Source: Caprella mutica (Eukaryota; Arthropoda; Malacostraca; Amphipoda; Caprellidae). Taken from it: DNA of 64,000 nucleotides. Within the stretch, counting starts at the first letter, position 1; each line of letters opens with the position of its first letter. A model generated the notes under the pieces. The model was not told where the DNA came from, made no database searches, and saw nothing but the letters and a program-made list of their open reading frames with translations. The stretch covers positions 124,001 to 188,000 of the forward strand of contig CANNZV010001465.1 in NCBI GenBank assembly GCA_947561585.1. The letters are read 5' to 3'. Position numbers and translations under genes: made by a program. This document shows, one piece after another, positions 27,046 to 38,348 of this stretch.

Positions 27046-27812
27046 TTACTAATTTCAATTTACCAAAAAGAAACTTTATTAATTGTAGTGTTTACAGATG
27101 TTTGAAAATTGGTCTATTTTTGTCTTGCCAGTAGGTATCGTTGGAAGCCATCAGGACCATCTAGATTAAATTTTTTCTCATCTGAGAACAGAACTTTACT
27201 CCACTTCCCAACGTCCCAAGTTTGGTGTTCGCAGCCAAATCTTAAACGGCTCTCCTTGTGACGCGGCGTAAGCTTGGGTACCTGTAGACGCTTATTATTA
27301 ACCATGCCTTTTTGTTGCAAGTGTCGTCTGATGGCTATTGGACTGCAATCAGCATCTGTGGCCTTCTTAATTTGACTAGAACTGAGGCATCTCCCAGTGG
27401 ATTATGCTTTTTCATAATTCACATCATTTAGAAAATTACAAACCACAGTTTTACTTCGATTTAACTTTTTGCTCGTGAAAGTCTAGAACTCTAGCACGTT
27501 TAACTTCGGTACGTTTGCTTGCTTTAGGCATTATGACACCCTTACACAGCGATTGCTAATCTCTAACTAAACTCTAAATAGTGCAATGACCATAAATTTA
27601 ACTTTTTATACCCATGGTCTTATAATTTTGATCAATGGTTGTGGACCTCATTTTTTAAAAATAAATTATTCTTATAATCACTTTAAATTCAATCATGCCT
27701 TTTAGACAATGGCATTACTAACCTTAATATAGAAAAATTTAGCGTTTCTACTGAATCATGTAATATTTTTTGTCATTTATAAACTGGTTCTAAATTTTTG
27801 ATCAGGAGTGTA
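27046..27812 (-). mobile_element. Tc1-like DNA transposon relic, truncated at the satellite edge
   Basis: On the minus strand an ATG at 27,531 begins a Tc1-type transposase (MPKASKRTEVKRARVL...). The N-terminal third then has several stops and frame changes. An intact stretch at 27,320-27,114 contains ...[19 protein letters not shown]... and [18 protein letters not shown], the block around the second catalytic Asp of Tc1/mariner DDE transposases. The reading frame ends at 27,114 and the remainder, including the third acidic catalytic residue, is missing because the element stops at the satellite array. The upstream end is probably at about 27,812, where TGATCAGGAGTGTA resembles a Tc1-type terminal repeat. 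No second terminal repeat is present. It cannot encode an active enzyme. Confidence 0.85.
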
Positions 27813-27871
27813 TTTGTACAGTTATACTTTCGTATTAAAATTAGAAAAAATAAAAAAAAATCCTATTTTTG

Positions 27872-28060
27872 TATTATCAGGGAAAAAATAAACGAGGTCA
27901 CTTTAAATTTTATATGCAAAAACCGTGGAGTTTTCAGTCAAAATTTTGAGATTTGACAACGTTGCATAGGATAAGCTCCACCTTCTCGTAGTATTGAGAA
28001 AAGATGCCAATTAATTTCTATTAAGATACCAATTAGTGAATTATCTTTGAATATAGATGG
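27872..28060 (+). repeat. Dispersed ~195-bp repeat (family R200), copy 1
   Basis: It begins TATTATCAGGGAAA and ends near GAATATAGATGG. It shares AAAACCGTGGAGTTTTCAG, a 'GAGATTTG..AACGTTGCATAGGATAAG' block and a CTCCACCTTCTCGTAGTA block with three other places in the window. There is no coding potential. It is probably a short non-autonomous mobile element, but I see neither a clean terminal inverted repeat nor a tRNA-like head. Confidence 0.8.
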
Positions 28061-28787
28061 TTGGTGGCATTAAATCTTACTGTTTTACAATTAGCTTTAC
28101 ATTTCTACTAAAATTAATTATAATTATTGAATTGCGTTCTCTAATAATAATTTGAGTATTTTCACTATTTTGTTTTGGTCACTTAATATCAAATAAGTAT
28201 AAGAATGTTAAAGTCAAATAAATAATTACTAATTATTATTTACCTGAACTCATGGAAGAACTAGTAAGCCTGAACTATAGCAATAGGAAAGTTTGGGACA
28301 TTTTGGTTGGTATTATTGAAACATCAATATTTGGGTGTCCGAATGAAATCACACTAATATATAATAATTATTCTCGAAACTTGAAATCATTCTCGTTTAT
28401 AATTTAAGATAGGACATGCCATGACATTTCCATATTCTTACCTCCCCTCTCCCACAGATATTTTAAACTCAATCAGTACCATTCATCAACATGTTGCGGG
28501 ACTCAGGTGAATTATTTAGTATACTGTACTGAATATAAGAAATTTTAGACATATGAATAACCTAATCGACGATAATGGTAACAATGTTAGGCATCAATAT
28601 AAGTTAACCCAATGAAAGGGTGAGAATTAAGGGGTACGCGGGGTTTCACAAACACCCCCCCCCCTCGCCCTCATCTCTCACCCATTACCATAGTTTTTTT
28701 GCTATATAGACCTAATTTAGTTCTGTTTCATATATTTTTTAAAAGTTTATATTCATCATGTTATGTATGCTAGATTTAATGGGGTAC
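28061..28787. other. AT-rich DNA, no gene recognised; small foldback at 28,609-28,692
   Basis: No open frame resembles a known protein. Between 28,609 and 28,692 there is an imperfect inverted repeat: GGGTGAGAATTAAGGGG on the left pairs with CCCTCATCTCTCACCCAT on the right, around a run of C. Nothing else stands out. Confidence 0.5.
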
Positions 28788-28919
28788 GGTCAAGAGCCCC
28801 CCAGGTCAAGAGCCCCCCCGGTCATGAGCCTCCCCAGTCACGAGCCCCCCCGGTCATGAGCCCCCCTAGGTCATAAGCCCCCCGGTCACGAGCCCCCCTA
28901 GGTCATAAGCCCCCCGGTC
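28788..28919. repeat. C-rich ~16-bp minisatellite running into the assembly gap
   Basis: About eight to nine units of 15-17 bp, each built as GGTCAnnAGCC followed by three to six C or CCTA (examples: GGTCATGAGCCCCCC, GGTCATAAGCCCCCC, GGTCACGAGCCCCCCTA). The last unit is cut by the run of Ns. The same unit type is at 30,600-30,750 and, inverted, at 31,235-31,320. Confidence 0.9.
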
Positions 28920-29596
28920 NNNNNNNNNNNNNNNNNNNNNNNNNNNNNNNNNNNNNNNNNNNNNNNNNNNNNNNNNNNNNNNNNNNNNNNNNNNNNNNNN
29001 NNNNNNNNNNNNNNNNNNNNNNNNNNNNNNNNNNNNNNNNNNNNNNNNNNNNNNNNNNNNNNNNNNNNNNNNNNNNNNNNNNNNNNNNNNNNNNNNNNNN
29101 NNNNNNNNNNNNNNNNNNNNNNNNNNNNNNNNNNNNNNNNNNNNNNNNNNNNNNNNNNNNNNNNNNNNNNNNNNNNNNNNNNNNNNNNNNNNNNNNNNNN
29201 NNNNNNNNNNNNNNNNNNNNNNNNNNNNNNNNNNNNNNNNNNNNNNNNNNNNNNNNNNNNNNNNNNNNNNNNNNNNNNNNNNNNNNNNNNNNNNNNNNNN
29301 NNNNNNNNNNNNNNNNNNNNNNNNNNNNNNNNNNNNNNNNNNNNNNNNNNNNNNNNNNNNNNNNNNNNNNNNNNNNNNNNNNNNNNNNNNNNNNNNNNNN
29401 NNNNNNNNNNNNNNNNNNNNNNNNNNNNNNNNNNNNNNNNNNNNNNNNNNNNNNNNNNNNNNNNNNNNNNNNNNNNNNNNNNNNNNNNNNNNNNNNNNNN
29501 NNNNNNNNNNNNNNNNNNNNNNNNNNNNNNNNNNNNNNNNNNNNNNNNNNNNNNNNNNNNNNNNNNNNNNNNNNNNNNNNNNNNNNNNNNNNNNNN
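28920..29596. other. Assembly gap (Ns)
   Basis: There are 677 undetermined bases. The left flank is the C-rich minisatellite and the right flank (CTTTCTGCGATAGGATAAG...) is ordinary AT-rich sequence, so the unresolved part probably holds more of the minisatellite and the far end of whatever element carries it. Confidence 0.99.
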
Positions 29597-29963
29597 CTTT
29601 CTGCGATAGGATAAGTTGCGGATTATTGGACGGATATTACCAGAAAATGTATATAATTAAAGTTAAATAATTTTAATTATATACTTGTTTGTATTTAGAT
29701 CGAATAATTGGAACCATCCGATAATTTGAAACTTGCAGCTAATATATAACATATTTTACATAACTATTCCTAACTCTGTAATCAAATTAGATTTTTCAAC
29801 TGTAATTAAGTTAAAATCAAATGCTATAGGCAGCACAGTTTACCATTAAAAAATAAATGGTGCCTCTCTCTCACGGACGTATCATATAAGGATCACCTAA
29901 ATCTAGATGCTACCTATTTCAATTTATATTAATTTCAGTAACTAAAAACTAATCATAATTAGG
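29597..29963. other. AT-rich DNA, nothing recognised
   Basis: No open frame, RNA gene or clear repeat was seen between the gap and the next dispersed repeat. Confidence 0.5.
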
Positions 29964-30330
29964 AGGTTTGACCTCTGCTTGGAATAAAAGGCCATATAGC
30001 TGACGTCAAATGGAAAGGAACTCAAAGAAGCAGTCAGAAAAGAAAATGGTTCAATGATCATTGAACAATGTCACCTACAAATGCTCAGAGATGAAGAACG
30101 TGAATATGCAGTCATTTACCAAGAAATGTGTATGAAAAAGACACAAGCACCAGTATCTGCATTCACAGACGGAAGATGAAAATGAAAAGATTATGGAAAA
30201 TTAATCCTACATACCAGAAAAATCTAAAACTCCTTAGTTGGAGAGCATGACTCTAGCTCTATTCTCTAAAACTGCAACTAGTGTTTAAAAAATGATAAGC
30301 TTAGTAAATATAAAAAAAGATAATCCATAT
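29964..30330 (+). repeat. SINE-like dispersed repeat (family R390), copy 1, diverged
   Basis: It reads from GGTTTGACCTCTGCTT through GCTGACGTCAAATGGAAAGG, a GAAGCAGTCAGAAA block and GACACAAGCACC to CTCTAAAACTGCAACTAGTG, and ends in an A-rich tail (TAAAAAATGATAAGC...). The same blocks in the same order are found at six other sites in both orientations. No protein is encoded. The one-sided A-rich simple tail suggests retroposition. Confidence 0.75.
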
Positions 30331-30595
30331 TACAATAGTTCAGACTCCAAAGACGCCACCTCTTTCCCTAACATTCACCACAGACAATTCAAAATTGAGC
30401 CCCTGAGGGAAATTATTCATTTATCACCTTCAAAAACTTAATCATCGATGAAGGGTTAAAATTTATTTTCTAATTAATAAGATATAAACTTAGAAACTCA
30501 AATTGATTGACTGATTCAGAAGTATTGTAAATCTAAACTAATACAAACAATATAAAACTAAATAAATATTTAGTTTTTGGCCGAACTTTTTTTCG

Positions 30596-31330
30596 GGGTG
30601 TTAATTGAGGGGTATGGTCATGAGCCACCCCCCACCCCCAGACAGAAGCCCCCTCCCCTCCCGGTCATGAGCCTCCCCGGACTTAAGCCTCCGGTCATGA
30701 ACCCCCCTGGGACGTATGCCCCCCCCCCGGTATCGAGCCCCCCCATCCTGTTTTTAATCCTTATTTACCTAGTTGAACAAATGAAGAGCTACTTTGATAG
30801 AAATAACATGGAGTAGCTAATTATGTAGTTTGTTGTATACGCTAGTTTGTTGTACTGCACACTTCATATGATTTTTTAATTTCTTGGCAGGGGGTTCAGG
30901 ATGACGCCCCCCATATACACATATATTTTATGTTAAATCAGTAATAAACTTCATAAGTGTCGGACTACTGGGGTGTCGTACAATTGGGGCGTCTGACCAA
31001 TTTGGTATCGGACTAATGGGGCGTCGGACAAATGAATAGTAATCTTGTTTTCTTTAGGTATTGTAGGAATCCTTATTTACCTAGTTAAACAAATGAAGAG
31101 CTACTTAGATAGAACTAACTGAGAGTATCCCTATCTATCTAGCTAGCTACTCTCAGTTATCTATATCTAGGTAGCTACTCTCAGTTATATATATCAAAGT
31201 AGCTATTCATTTGCTCAACTAGGTAAATATAGATTAAAAACATGGGGGGGGGGGGGGGGCTCGTGACCGGGAGGGCTTTTTTGACCGGGGGGGGGGGGGG
31301 GGGGGGCTTAAGCTCAGGGTGATTATGAAT
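30596..31330. mobile_element. Short element with inverted C/G-rich ~16-bp arrays at both ends
   Basis: The left end (30,600-30,750) is a degenerate array of GGTCATGAGCC-type units with long C runs. The right end (31,235-31,320) is the same type inverted (GGGGGCTCGTGACC...). Just inside each array the sequences also match in inverted orientation: ATTTACCTAGTTGAACAAATG at 30,761-30,781 (written here in part) against CATTTGCTCAACTAGGTAAAT at about 31,209-31,229, and AGCTACTTTGATAG against TATCAAAGTAGCTA. The interior is AT-rich, repeats the ACCTAGTT..ACAAATGAAGAGCTACTT block once more at about 31,079, and contains a second 16-bp array (30,955-31,035). It has no coding capacity. It looks like a foldback-type non-autonomous element. 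Confidence 0.65.
30955..31035. repeat. 16-bp minisatellite of GTCGGAC..AATGGGG type
   Basis: About five units with an almost exact 16-bp period: GTGTCGTACAATTGGG, GCGTCTGACCAATTTG, GTATCGGACTAATGGG and GCGTCGGACAAATGAA. Its complement resembles the GGCCCAATTGTC array at 44,131-44,246. Confidence 0.8.
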
Positions 31331-31336
31331 TACACC

Positions 31337-32245
31337 TGTTCCTTGAGCGGTGAAAAAATTCATCACCGCTCGTTACCGTTCACAGAAGTTGGTCATCGTT
31401 AAAGCGCAGTCATATGTGCTCGGCCACCGCTTATGTTCCCCTTACCGCTCCGACGGTTTTGAGCTTTTCAAAATGTTGCAATGGTTGAGGAGCGTTAGTT
31501 TTCCTCTCTGCAAAGTTCACTACCTCTAAAACACCGCCCAGCCAAAGTTTGGCACCGCTAGAAGCAAGTTCGTGAACGCTTTATTCCGCTAGGCCAATGC
31601 AGAAATCCTGAACGGTGCTTCCACAGCTTTGACCGGGCGGTGATTAAACGTTGACAAGCTTTGGCAGAGCGTTGCTATTTTTTTATGAGTTTGTTTCTCG
31701 AAATTATCTATCAAAATATAAAATACAGGTGGTGCCATAGTGGTGCACCGCTGATACCGTCGTTGACATAGAGTTGGCTTAACGGTAGGAAGAGGAAGCG
31801 AGCGTTAGTTTGGCAGTATGAAGCTATGCAACCTCCTTACCAACATCAAACCAAAGTTCATCACTGCAATGAATCTTTGCTTCATTTTCTGAGACCGTTT
31901 CAAAAAACTCGTGTCATTGATTCAAACGTTTTCAACTGCCTTATTAAAGTTTATGCAATATTTAATCACCGCCCGGGCAATGCTGGAGAAGCAGCTGTGG
32001 TCCAGAATTTGAGATTTACGTATTTGCGTCTATAATGGTGCCAAAATTTGACTGGGTTTTGTTGCGGTGGGGAACTTTACGGAGTGGAAAGCTACTGCTT
32101 CTCAACGCTCGTAATATTTTTTGCAGTTCAAAACTTTCGGTCGGTAAGTGTGAACATAAGCGGTTGTCAAGCGTATACGGCGTTGCCTGAACGGGGGCCA
32201 ACTTCTGGTCAGCGTTAACAATTTTTTGTCCCTGCTACAGGAACA
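31337..32245 (+). mobile_element. ~0.9-kb non-autonomous element with ~300-bp terminal inverted repeats, copy A
   Basis: The outer ends match in inverted orientation (left TGTTCCTTGAGCGGTG..AAAAAATT, right complement TGTTCCTGTAGCAGGG..AAAAAATT). The match continues, diverged, for about 300 bp on each side: for example GGCCACCGCTTATGTTC on the left pairs with GACAACCGCTTATGTTC on the complement of the right, and GGGCGGTGATTAAA occurs in both arms. The interior carries GGTGCACCGCTGATACCGTC and similar GC-richer words. The element is more GC-rich than its surroundings. Short open frames exist (31,826-32,035 +; 32,201-32,016 -) but no known protein is recognisable. A second inverted copy is at about 45,305-46,150. 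I could not identify an unambiguous target-site duplication. Confidence 0.75.
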
Positions 32246-34130
32246 CTCTAGCAAATTCCTCCGGTGTGTCAGGTCTTCAAATGATGAACCTCAACTATCG
32301 ATTGATATCAAAAATCTGTCAGAATTTCTGATAAATTTCATCCACTCAGCTCCGTAATCAAAAGCAGTATACCGGTTTACCAACTTTAAACCCCGCCGAG
32401 TCAACGCCCACACTCGTAGAACACCGCTCTATCAATGCTCGTGTTACCATGATTGGTTTTCCCTTGTGATCGCGGTAACGATTGTTGTCGGAATTTCGTT
32501 TATTTTCCTTTAATTCAAAGAACGATCCAACAAGGTTCTGACTGTGTGATCTAGGCTTTAGATATCCTTATCTATACATCGAAACAAGCCTTACTTTTAA
32601 TAAATGAAAAAATTAGCAATTCCTCATGCTATACCACATATACTGGAATTATTTTTCTCCAGTGCTTCAGATATTTTCTATTTGATTAAGATTAGCAATT
32701 AGTGTTGTTAATCAGTCCCTATCGAAAGTCTCATGAAGATTTCGACAGCTGCTGCATGCTCTCCAATGAGGAGTGCATTATTATGCACCCAAGTAATAAA
32801 ATAAAAGATTAACAGAAAGATAGTGAGAAAATGGGAGAGAAACAACATAGCTCATTAATAATTAGTTTGGGTGACTAAATATCAACACATGACTAGGATT
32901 GTGACAATATGTGTTTAAAATCATAGATCCAGAAAAAAGTATGGACGGAATGAATGAAAGACTATTTAATCATTCTAAATCAGCGGTATACAGTACCCGA
33001 TACCATTTCATTTCGTTTCCTCTATGATATTCTTAAGATCTATTATTTTATCTGCATATTGTCACAACCCTACACATGACCAACGAGAAGACGTGCACGC
33101 GTTGTAGAGCGCCTACCTTCGTCGCCACATATAACCTTGACCACACAATAATTTGACTTGAGTTAGAAATGAACTAATCTTTTCTCGTTCACTCCCAAAA
33201 TCTGATCAAATGGTTCCTGGTTATTGACCAATAAATGGTCAATACTAAATTTCAGGGAATTGATTGAATACTATTTGAGTTATAAATGACCTGATCTTTT
33301 ACTCCCAAAATCTTTTGCTTTCTGTACTTTTGACCCGTCGTTACTTTTGACCCGATCTCTCCCAAAATCTAATCAAACTTAATTAAAGCTATAGAAGGTC
33401 CGAGGTTATAGGAAGGACTAAAATTCGAGCAAATTCAACAGAAATCTAGATCATGGAAATATTGTTTATCAATTCAAATTATTGAATGACAAAAGAAGGT
33501 AAAACTAAGACAAAATGAAGGGAGCGGCAATTTATACAAGTTAAGTTCTCAGAAAAAATTATCTATAACTTTTCAAAATAGTTTCATTTTAATTTCTTTT
33601 ACTATGTAAAATTGAAGACTCCATTAAATCTATCTTGAAAAGAGAGGTGGAAGTCTGAGATCGTACTGTAGATACGTTCTCTAGGTTCTAAACTTCAGCA
33701 ATCAAATTAAAGTATTTATCATTAGCGTCTTCTCCTTTCTACCACGTTAAAATATTAATATTGCCAACACTACTTCCCGTTAAAGAAGATAATTTTATAT
33801 AGGGATATACTGTTCAATGCAAGGATTTAGATATAGCTTACAAGTTTAACTATTACACAGTTCATGCAAATGAATGTGTTATTAAGCAATGAATATGTAA
33901 GCTAATTTTAGAAGTTAGTAGAATTCTCTTTGGCAATGCATCGCTAGCCTAGATGTGGCTTTACCTATACCCATAGTATATATTCTACTACATATTTATC
34001 TTTTTTTTGTTATAAAAATTATTAAAATATTTGAACATAAGCCAATTTAACCAAACCAGCCTTTACATTAATCGAGGGTATTATAGACATTGCATAATTA
34101 ACTAATTATATACTTTAAAAATTGAACTAA
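32246..34130. other. AT-rich DNA without recognised genes
   Basis: No protein-like frame, RNA gene or tandem array was seen. Around 33,170-33,370 a few short phrases recur locally (CTCCCAAAATCT three times; GTACTTTTGACCCG / GTTACTTTTGACCCG), suggesting small internal duplications. Confidence 0.5.
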
Positions 34131-34148
34131 GTTAAATACGCAACATCT

Positions 34149-34275
34149 GATGTGACACAGCAGCCGATAGCTAATTACAAAAAGATGCTCTATAAGAGAT
34201 ATGAAGTTTGAACTGCTATAGTCGAAAATTGAAAATCTTCTCTTACTAGCTATCAGCTACTGTGTCATACTGGCT
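34149..34275. repeat. Imperfect inverted repeat (possible small foldback element)
   Basis: The left arm TGTGACACAGCAGCCGATAG pairs with the right arm CTATCAGCTACTGTGTCATA, with three or so mismatches. About 70 bp lies between them, within which further partial pairing is visible. It could be a short MITE relic or part of a hairpin. Confidence 0.55.
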
Positions 34276-34759
34276 ATTGTGTCTCTACCTTAGTTCTTGC
34301 CCTTCAAAAAAAATTCAAATTATTCTTCATGCTCACTTATTAAGATAGGACGGTTGCAAATAATAAATCAATGATAGTAGTTTTAATCTTACTAACTGAT
34401 AGTATGGAATGGCTAGTTATTCTGTCAATAATTTAGAGCATGAAAAAAATCGATTGATATTAAATCAAATGATGCCTAGCAGTTTTTTCGTGAAGTGATA
34501 CGCAATGTAGTTATTATTTCATTAAAATTTGATATACGATTAAATCTGTGTGTAAACCACTATTACAAATGGTTAAATAACTGTTCCTGTAGTTGCTCCC
34601 ATGTGAAAAAATTAAGAGAAATAAACGACAAGTTTTATAGTTTAGCGCAATAGTTTTTTATAAATACCTATAGTTATTTCGGTGAAGGCCTGATAGTTCA
34701 AATAATCGTTAATCGAAATTTTTTATTAATACGATATAGTTTGATTCGCACTATATTTC

Positions 34760-34954
34760 AATATTCAAAGATAATTCACTAATTGGTCTCCAGTAGTCAT
34801 AAACTTTTTACTGCATGGCATCTTTTCTCAATACTACGAGAAGGTGGAGCTTATCCTATGCAACGTTGTCAAATCTCAAATTTTTGACTAAAACCTCCAC
34901 GGTTTTTGCATCTAAAATTTAAAGTGACCTCGTTTATTTTTTCCCTGATAATAC
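34760..34954 (-). repeat. Dispersed ~195-bp repeat (family R200), copy 2
   Basis: Reverse complement of copy 1. CTCAATACTACGAGAAGGTG, CTTATCCTATGCAACGTTGT and CCACGGTTTTTGCAT appear in the expected order, ending TTCCCTGATAATA. It is closest to copy 1 (both have the AACGAGGTCACTTTAAA block absent from copies 3 and 4) and lies head-to-head with copy 3. Confidence 0.85.
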
Positions 34955-35038
34955 CTGGTCCTTTGAGCTGAATAGGTGAAATTATTTGGTCTCCAGTTTA
35001 GTTAATGCCATAGTTAGTGAATTTAGAGTAATTTTAGG

Positions 35039-35232
35039 TATTATCAGGGAAACAATTAATGAATACAGTTAGAATATTAATAACAAAAACCGTGGATTTT
35101 TCAGTCAATATTTTTTGAGATTTGGCCCCGCCTTTTTGTAGTAACTAAAAAGATGCCAATACGTCGTTAATAGTAAATGACAATAAAGATACCAATTAGT
35201 GAATTTCAATTGAATATTCGAAGATCGTGTCA
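35039..35232 (+). repeat. Dispersed ~195-bp repeat (family R200), copy 3
   Basis: Begins TATTATCAGGGAAACAATTA and has AAAAACCGTGGATTTTTCAG, a GAGATTTGGCCCCGCC block and TAGTAAATGACAAT. It groups with copy 4 by the AATACAGTTAGAATAT insert after the first block. The inverted neighbour copy 2 is only about 85 bp away. Confidence 0.85.
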
Positions 35233-36300
35233 ATTAAATTATTTCACAGTAATATACAAACTTAAAATTTCGATTCAAGTAATTAAAACTTTTAAGCTTT
35301 CGACGAAATACCAATATTTATTATTGTTTCGCTGAATTATTATACTTGTCGTCTATTTCTCATACATTTTAAACATGTGTGTAACTACTTCATAATCTGG
35401 TTTACATGTGGTTACCCTGATCTAGACCTGTGTAGCAACAGATTCAATAATGTATCAAATTATGATGGAAATAAATGAATCTATGTTTTCATTCATTTAT
35501 TGTCTTTGAATTGATTTTCAATTCATCTTCATTCTTTCATCTAAATAAGTAAAAAATAGTTTCTGCATAACACAACAAATTGTTTGTCATTCATAAATTT
35601 AATATTTATCAACTTTTCATATATTAACCTTCGGCACAGTGCAATCAGTTTACTAAAATAAACTGAAATAAAAGTTACTTTTTACATTAAATACACTCTA
35701 AGAGCATCATAAAAAATCTGAAATAGAGTGAATTTCAATTATTGCTGAGACCAGCTACGAGAACAGCATAAAAACATCTATTTTATTAGGGATTTCGTAA
35801 AAAACGTTACTAATCTTTTAAATTCATCAGATTCGTCTGGACTCTGAAACAAACTACAAATTATAGCCCAATAAGGAAACTAATTACGAATTTTAGTTTA
35901 ATGATTGAAAATTGAAAGATTTCGTTAGGATTTCCATTTATTTTTTAGAGAGGAAACACCTCTTTATTCTTATTTTTGATGAACGAGAAAGGTTTGATTT
36001 TAATACCTCCATATATTTATTTGTATTGATAACACAAGTACTGTAAATATATTTTTTTAATATATGGACAAATTTTCTCTTATAAATTATGAACTCTTGC
36101 AAAGTCCGGTCCATATAAGAGTTAGCTAAATTCCTTTTTGGTCCCGTAAAACCTAATTTAGAAGCAAACAATTAAAGACAGGTTAGGAACGTTAAGAAAT
36201 TAATTATTAATAAAATATATTTGAGAGTACCTAGACAAAAGATCTATAATCTCTTTGAATTTAATCGAATTGAAAGGACATAATTAGATTCGTGCACTAG
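35233..36300. other. AT-rich DNA without recognised genes
   Basis: The only longer open frame (36,171-35,938, minus, 77 codons) is Lys-rich with no recognisable domain and is not called as a gene. Confidence 0.5.
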
Positions 36301-36990
36301 ACGAATTTAGATGGACCTAAACTGATAAGTAAGAGTCAAGAATCAGTTTATGAATTTTAGAAGGACCTAAACTGATAAGTAAGAGTCAAGAATCAGTTTA
36401 TGAATTTTAGAAGGACCTAAACTGATAAGTAAGAGTCAAGAATCAGTCTATGAATTTTAGAAGGACCTAAACTGATAAGTAAGAGTCAGGAATCAGTCTA
36501 TGAATTTAGGACATAAACTGGTAAGTAAGAGTCTTGTATTAGTCTATGAATTTTAGAAGGACCTAAACTGGTAAGTAAGAGTCTTGTATTAGTCTATGAA
36601 GTTAGAACCTCAACTGGTAAAGAAGAGTCAGGAATCAGTCTATGAATTCAGGACATAAACTGGTTAGTAAGAGTCGTGTATTAGTCTATGAATTTTAGAA
36701 GGACCTAAACTGGTAAGTAAGAGTCTTGTATTAGTCTATGAATTTTAGAAGGACCTAAACTGGTAAGTAAGAGTCAGGAATCAGTCTATGAATTTTAGAA
36801 GGACCTAAACTGGTAAGTAAGAGCGTTGGATCAGTCTATGAAGTTTGAACCTCAACTGGTAAATAAGAGTCAGGAATGAGTCTATGAATTTTAGAAGGAC
36901 CTAAACTGGTAAATATTAGTCTTGCATTAGTCTACGAAGTTAGAAGGACCTAAACTGATAAGTAAGAGTCATGCATTAGTCTATGAAATT
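36301..36990. repeat. 50-bp tandem repeat, about 14 copies
   Basis: The unit carries GAAGGACCTAAACTGATAAG then TAAGAGTCAAGAATCAGTYT and ATGAATTTTA. The first units, at 36,311, 36,361, 36,411 and 36,461, are spaced exactly 50 bp and nearly identical. Later units alternate between two or three subtypes (GGACCTAAACTGGTAAGTAA, GGACATAAACTGG with a shorter spacer, and AACCTCAACTGGTAAA), implying a small higher-order pattern. There is no coding potential. Confidence 0.95.
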
Positions 36991-38348
36991 AGGAAAAATT
37001 CTCTGATAGATACGTATTTTATGATAAAGTATCTTCAACATTGAGAGACTTGCAGCTGCAGCACAGTTAATTTTCTGAATGGGAGTGTATAACTTTGTTG
37101 AAGTGGATTATGATTACAGTCAATAGTACTAGCATATTATTATTGTATGGGTGCAGCGCTATCTAGCGGTGTAGTAAATCGAATTCGATTATGAATCAAG
37201 AATATAACTGAATTATGTGATATCTCTATAATAAATACCTATAACATCAGTCTACTATTAGTCTTAATCAAAAAAAAAATTAAAATGTTTACATATTACA
37301 TATAAGAAAATTAACTTTATATGTCTCAAATTTCTGAATATTGACAAAAATTGTATAATTGTAAATAGTATTAATTGAACGTCATAGAAATATTTATAAG
37401 GAGAATATAAACAGATTATTGAATGAAACAGTACAGTTCAATCAAATATTAAAAATCAATTATTGATAAAAATGAATGTCATGATTTTCTGAGCTAGATG
37501 CAAGTACTGAAATTTATTTAGAGAAACGTCCTAATATTTAGACACCAAAAGTACTCGGAAAGTGAGAGTTAACACAGGTCTTGAACTATCAGACCGATAG
37601 AGAAGTCTCATTGACCTCCTATGACATGCATCAATCACTTTCCAAGCACTGTAGGTGTCTCAGTACTGCAGTGTACCCACATGAGATTATTTCCAATATT
37701 ACCCCTTTCAATGGATTCTTAAATTTTTTTTATTTTTTTTATTAATAAAATATATATTACACGAAATATATTTACAATTCAATTGAACGATTTTATGCTA
37801 AATTTTTATATGAGAAATATAATAGCTATGAACAAGTATAGTACTCATCACGATGCTCAATTGTAAATACCTTCCCAGTTGATACCCCCATTTTCACCCC
37901 CAATAAATTCAAAAAGAGAAAAGGGTCCCGCTCTGGGCTGGGTTAATCGGGCAGGGTAATAATACAAAAATATCAATTAAATTCATCAGATTCTTTATTT
38001 AGGGGATCTTAATTGGCTATTACCACTCTTTCGTAGGGCTGCATTGCCACTAAATCGTTTAAGCAACAAATTAAGCATAAATTTTATCTATAAATGTCAC
38101 TTTTCTTTGAAATAAAATTTTGGTGGAAAATTTGCATCCGCACTTATCTAATCAAAAGTCTGGTGTGACGTATGAATCATAAAGTACAAAATCTGGCAAC
38201 TGTAACATACCTTCAAATTACTTCCTGAGTGTTACCTCAAGAGAGCTCACTTCTGTTTCAACCGTAGTAAGCAGAGGTTAGGGCAACGCTACAACCCTAA
38301 CAATCTACATAGCTGTGCTCTTGAAGTGATTCTAAGTGAAGTGTTGAA
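36991..38348. other. Upstream region of the recombinase-like gene
   Basis: AT-rich and without other genes. GCGCTATCTAGCGG near 37,154 is a short near-palindrome. The roughly 150 bp before the start codon (38,200-38,348) is less AT-rich and probably contains the promoter and 5' untranslated region. I see no clear TATA box at a fixed distance and do not call one. Confidence 0.45.

Noticed and set aside
30577..30816. 79-codon Pro-rich frame and the antisense 61-codon Pro-rich frame at 31,181-31,366
   Set aside because: Proline runs come from the C/G-rich minisatellite ends of a non-coding element.
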